Positions 62,480 to 64,000 of a stretch of 64,000 bases of DNA are shown one piece after another. The notes under the pieces are model-generated. The model was not told the origin of the DNA. It saw only the letters and a program-made list of their open reading frames with translations, and did no database searches. Numbering within the stretch: the stretch's first letter is position 1; the number at the start of each line of letters is the position of its first letter. The DNA is from an uncultured Sutterella sp. (lineage in GTDB: Bacteria > Pseudomonadota > Gammaproteobacteria > Burkholderiales > Burkholderiaceae_F), in NCBI GenBank assembly GCA_900543805.1, contig UQTE01000013.1:4993-68992 (forward strand), in the 5' to 3' direction. Both the position numbers and the translations under genes were made by a program.

Positions 62480-63397
62480 GTGTCCGCTTTGATTCTCGGT
62501 CATAAGAACCCCGACACCGACAGCATCGTTTCCGCCATCGTCTGCGCCGACCTCTACAAGAAGCGCGGTCTTGACGTCGTTCCCGCCGCGCAGGGCAAGC
62601 CCGCCCCCGAAACGCAGTTCGTGCTCGAACGCTTCGGCTTTGAAGCGCCCGAAGTCGTGACGAGCGTTGCCGGACGCGACATCTACCTCGTCGACTTCTC
62701 CGACCGCGCCCAGGCTCCGGCCGACATCGACGAAGCCAACCTCAAGGGCATCGTCGACCACCACAAGCTCGGCGACGTGACGTCCTCTTCGCCCCTCGAA
62801 TGCATCATCTGGACCGCGGGCTGCACGAACACGATCCTCAAGGCCATGTACGACTACTGCGGCATCGAAATCCCGAAGAACATCGCCGGGATCATGCTCT
62901 GCGCCATCCTCTCCGACACGGTGATCTTCAAGTCGCCCACGACGACGGACATGGACCGCAAGGCCGCCAAGGAACTCGCCGAAATCGCCGGCGTCGCCGA
63001 CCTCGAAGCCCTCGGCATGGAACTCTTCACGGCCAAGTCGGCCGTCGCCGGCTGCTCGCCGCGCGACCTCATCTTCCGCGACTTCAAGGACTTCGACATG
63101 TCCGGCCACAAGGTGGGCGTGGGCCAGCTCGAACTCGTGAGCCTTGACCTCGTCGCCGACATGATGCCCGCGATCGAAGAGGAACTCGGCCGCATCCGCG
63201 CCGAAGGCCGCCACAGTGCCCTCTTCCTGCTCACCGACATCATGAAGGAAGGCTCCCGCCTCGTCCTCGCTTCGGAAGATCCCGCCCGCGTCGCCGGGGC
63301 CTTCGGCGTCGAAGTCTCCGACTTCATGTGGCTCCCCGGCGTCATGAGCCGCAAGAAGCAGGTCGTTCCGGCCCTCGAAAAGGCCTTCCGCTGCTGA
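62480..63397 (+). CDS. ppaC: Manganese-dependent inorganic pyrophosphatase (family II)
   Basis: This DHH-superfamily enzyme hydrolyses pyrophosphate. The GTG start at 62480 follows AAGGAATTC. Family motifs are LGHKNPDTDS (residues ~6-15), VDFSDRAQAP (usually D.NE in classic members), the DHHKLGD motif (~93-99), ILSDTVIFKSPT (~143), and the C-terminal phosphate-binding SRKKQVVPALE. Length of 305 aa is standard. No CBS domains are inserted. Family II enzymes are typical of anaerobes and gut bacteria. Confidence 0.93.
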   Translation: MSALILGHKNPDTDSIVSAIVCADLYKKRGLDVVPAAQGKPAPETQFVLERFGFEAPEVVTSVAGRDIYLVDFSDRAQAPADIDEANLKGIVDHHKLGDVTSSSPLECIIWTAGCTNTILKAMYDYCGIEIPKNIAGIMLCAILSDTVIFKSPTTTDMDRKAAKELAEIAGVADLEALGMELFTAKSAVAGCSPRDLIFRDFKDFDMSGHKVGVGQLELVSLDLVADMMPAIEEELGRIRAEGRHSALFLLTDIMKEGSRLVLASEDPARVAGAFGVEVSDFMWLPGVMSRKKQVVPALEKAFRC

Positions 63398-63422
63398 TCT
63401 TCTGATCCGCGCTGAAAAACCG

Positions 63423-63460
63423 TCGCCCCGCCGAAGTTTTCGCCGGGGCGATTTCCTTTC
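63423..63460 (+). terminator. ppaC terminator
   Basis: TCGCCCCG and CGGGGCGA arms enclose a 13-base loop and are followed by TTTCCTTTCTTCC. Confidence 0.75.
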
Positions 63461-63481
63461 TTCCCAACCCTTTCGCCCATC

Positions 63482-63853
63482 ATGTTCACCAAAGGCCTCA
63501 CTACCGTCGGACTGCTCCTCGTCTCGAACGTCTTCATGACGCTCGCCTGGTACGCGCACCTGAAGCTGCAGACGGCCAAAGTCATCTCGAGCTGGCCTCT
63601 CTACACGGTCGTGCTCTTTTCCTGGGGGATCGCGCTCTTTGAGTACAGCTTCATGGTGCCTGCCAACCGCATCGGCTTCGACGGCAACGGCGGTCCCTTC
63701 TCGCTCGTGCAGTTGAAGATCATTCAGGAAGTGATCACGCTCTTCGTCTTCACGCTCTTTTCGCTCATCTCCTTCAACGTGCATCTCGCGTGGAACCACG
63801 TGGCGGCCTTCGTCTGCATGGTGGGGGCGGTGTTCTTCGTCTTCATGAAGTGA
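63482..63853 (+). CDS. DUF486 (DMT-superfamily) membrane protein
   Basis: A 123-residue four-helix membrane protein (LLLVSNVFMTLAWYAHLKL at ~11-29; WPLYTVVLFSWGIALFEYSF; VITLFVFTLFSLISFNVHLA; VAAFVCMVGAVFFVFMK). The conserved MVPANRIGFDGNGGPFS loop is the family signature. DUF486 members are related to half-size drug/metabolite transporters; the substrate is unknown. It has its own transcription unit between two terminators. Confidence 0.88.
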   Translation: MFTKGLTTVGLLLVSNVFMTLAWYAHLKLQTAKVISSWPLYTVVLFSWGIALFEYSFMVPANRIGFDGNGGPFSLVQLKIIQEVITLFVFTLFSLISFNVHLAWNHVAAFVCMVGAVFFVFMK

Positions 63854-63857
63854 GGCC

Positions 63858-63893
63858 CAAAAAGAGGGGGGAGCCTTTCAGAGACTCCCCCTC
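63858..63893 (-). terminator. Hairpin with minus-strand T-run
   Basis: GAGGGGGGAG and CTCCCCCTC arms with loop CCTTTCAGAGA are followed by TTTTT on the minus strand. On plus the T-run is missing. It may end a minus-strand transcript entering from the right, or act weakly for DUF486. Confidence 0.5.
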
Positions 63894-63915
63894 GCGGTTG
63901 GTTTCTGCACGCATC

Positions 63916-63949
63916 GGGCGGCCGGCGTTCTTCGTCGGGCCGCCCTTTT
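63916..63949 (+). terminator. Strong terminator downstream of the DUF486 gene
   Basis: GGGCGGC and GCCGCCC arms with a GC-rich loop are followed by TTTTC. Confidence 0.75.
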
Positions 63950-64000
63950 CATAGAAACTCGCGAGGAAACCTGCGACTTTAGTCGCGGGAGGAATCGCGC

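Overview
The window reads as chromosomal DNA of a GC-rich, probably anaerobic or microaerobic betaproteobacterium of the Sutterellaceae type (Burkholderiales). This is inferred from gene content: BamC, CreA, GlnD, a PHP phosphatase next to an M50 protease, a periplasmic FMN/FAD fumarate-reductase-like flavoprotein, a TtrS/TtrR-like two-component pair and an [FeFe]-hydrogenase. No rRNA or tRNA gene was seen, so the taxonomic call is an inference. Genes are tightly packed, and many have overlapping stop/start codons and hairpin terminators.

Layout. 1-10.5 kb is mostly minus strand: a secreted protein running off the edge, an unknown membrane protein, two paralogous Pro/Gly-rich secreted proteins flanking a Schlafen-AlbA/ATPase regulator gene, SlyD, two DUF805 membrane proteins, BamC, a methyltransferase, a site-2 protease, a PHP phosphatase and CreA. 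10.6-15.7 kb holds a 1270-residue SNF2-family helicase with an unrecognised 396-residue partner. 15.7-18.7 kb is an AT-richer island with two paralogous repeat proteins, bracketed by diverged copies of the same host junction. 18.6-25.7 kb holds an M20 peptidase with a BCCT transporter (minus strand), then glnD and an aromatic/aspartate aminotransferase (plus strand).

26.2-44.1 kb is one continuous plus-strand cellulose operon: bcsQ-bcsA-bcsB-bcsZ-bcsC, then an EAL protein, a solute-binding protein and a GGDEF cyclase, then bcsE-bcsF-bcsG. It therefore combines the synthase, the phosphoethanolamine decoration module, two c-di-GMP receptors (PilZ in BcsA, GIL domain in BcsE) and its own c-di-GMP turnover enzymes. 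An AT-rich leader with a perfect palindrome precedes it.

44.3-50.2 kb: a YheO-like regulator diverges from a hydrogenase operon made of a NuoF/GltD fusion, an [FeFe]-hydrogenase and malate dehydrogenase, and the intergenic DNA contains several perfect inverted repeats. 50.2-55.6 kb: a RidA-family protein overlapping a threonine-synthase-like enzyme, a lipoprotein, and a nitroreductase/response-regulator/sensor-kinase operon. 55.6-57.4 kb is an IS605-type element (divergent tnpA and tnpB) lying between the 3' end of the kinase gene and a decayed, frameshifted second TnpB-family gene. 58.6-64 kb: an exported FMN/FAD reductase, a small possible DNA-binding protein, an MFS transporter, a family II pyrophosphatase and a DUF486 membrane protein.

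The most unusual points are the c-di-GMP module embedded in the cellulose operon, the hydrogenase-malate dehydrogenase operon with its palindromic control region, two loci where accessory genes sit between diverged duplicates of host sequence, a shared operator-like palindrome at the -10 of the two secreted-protein genes, the SNF2/unknown gene pair, and the nested TnpB elements.
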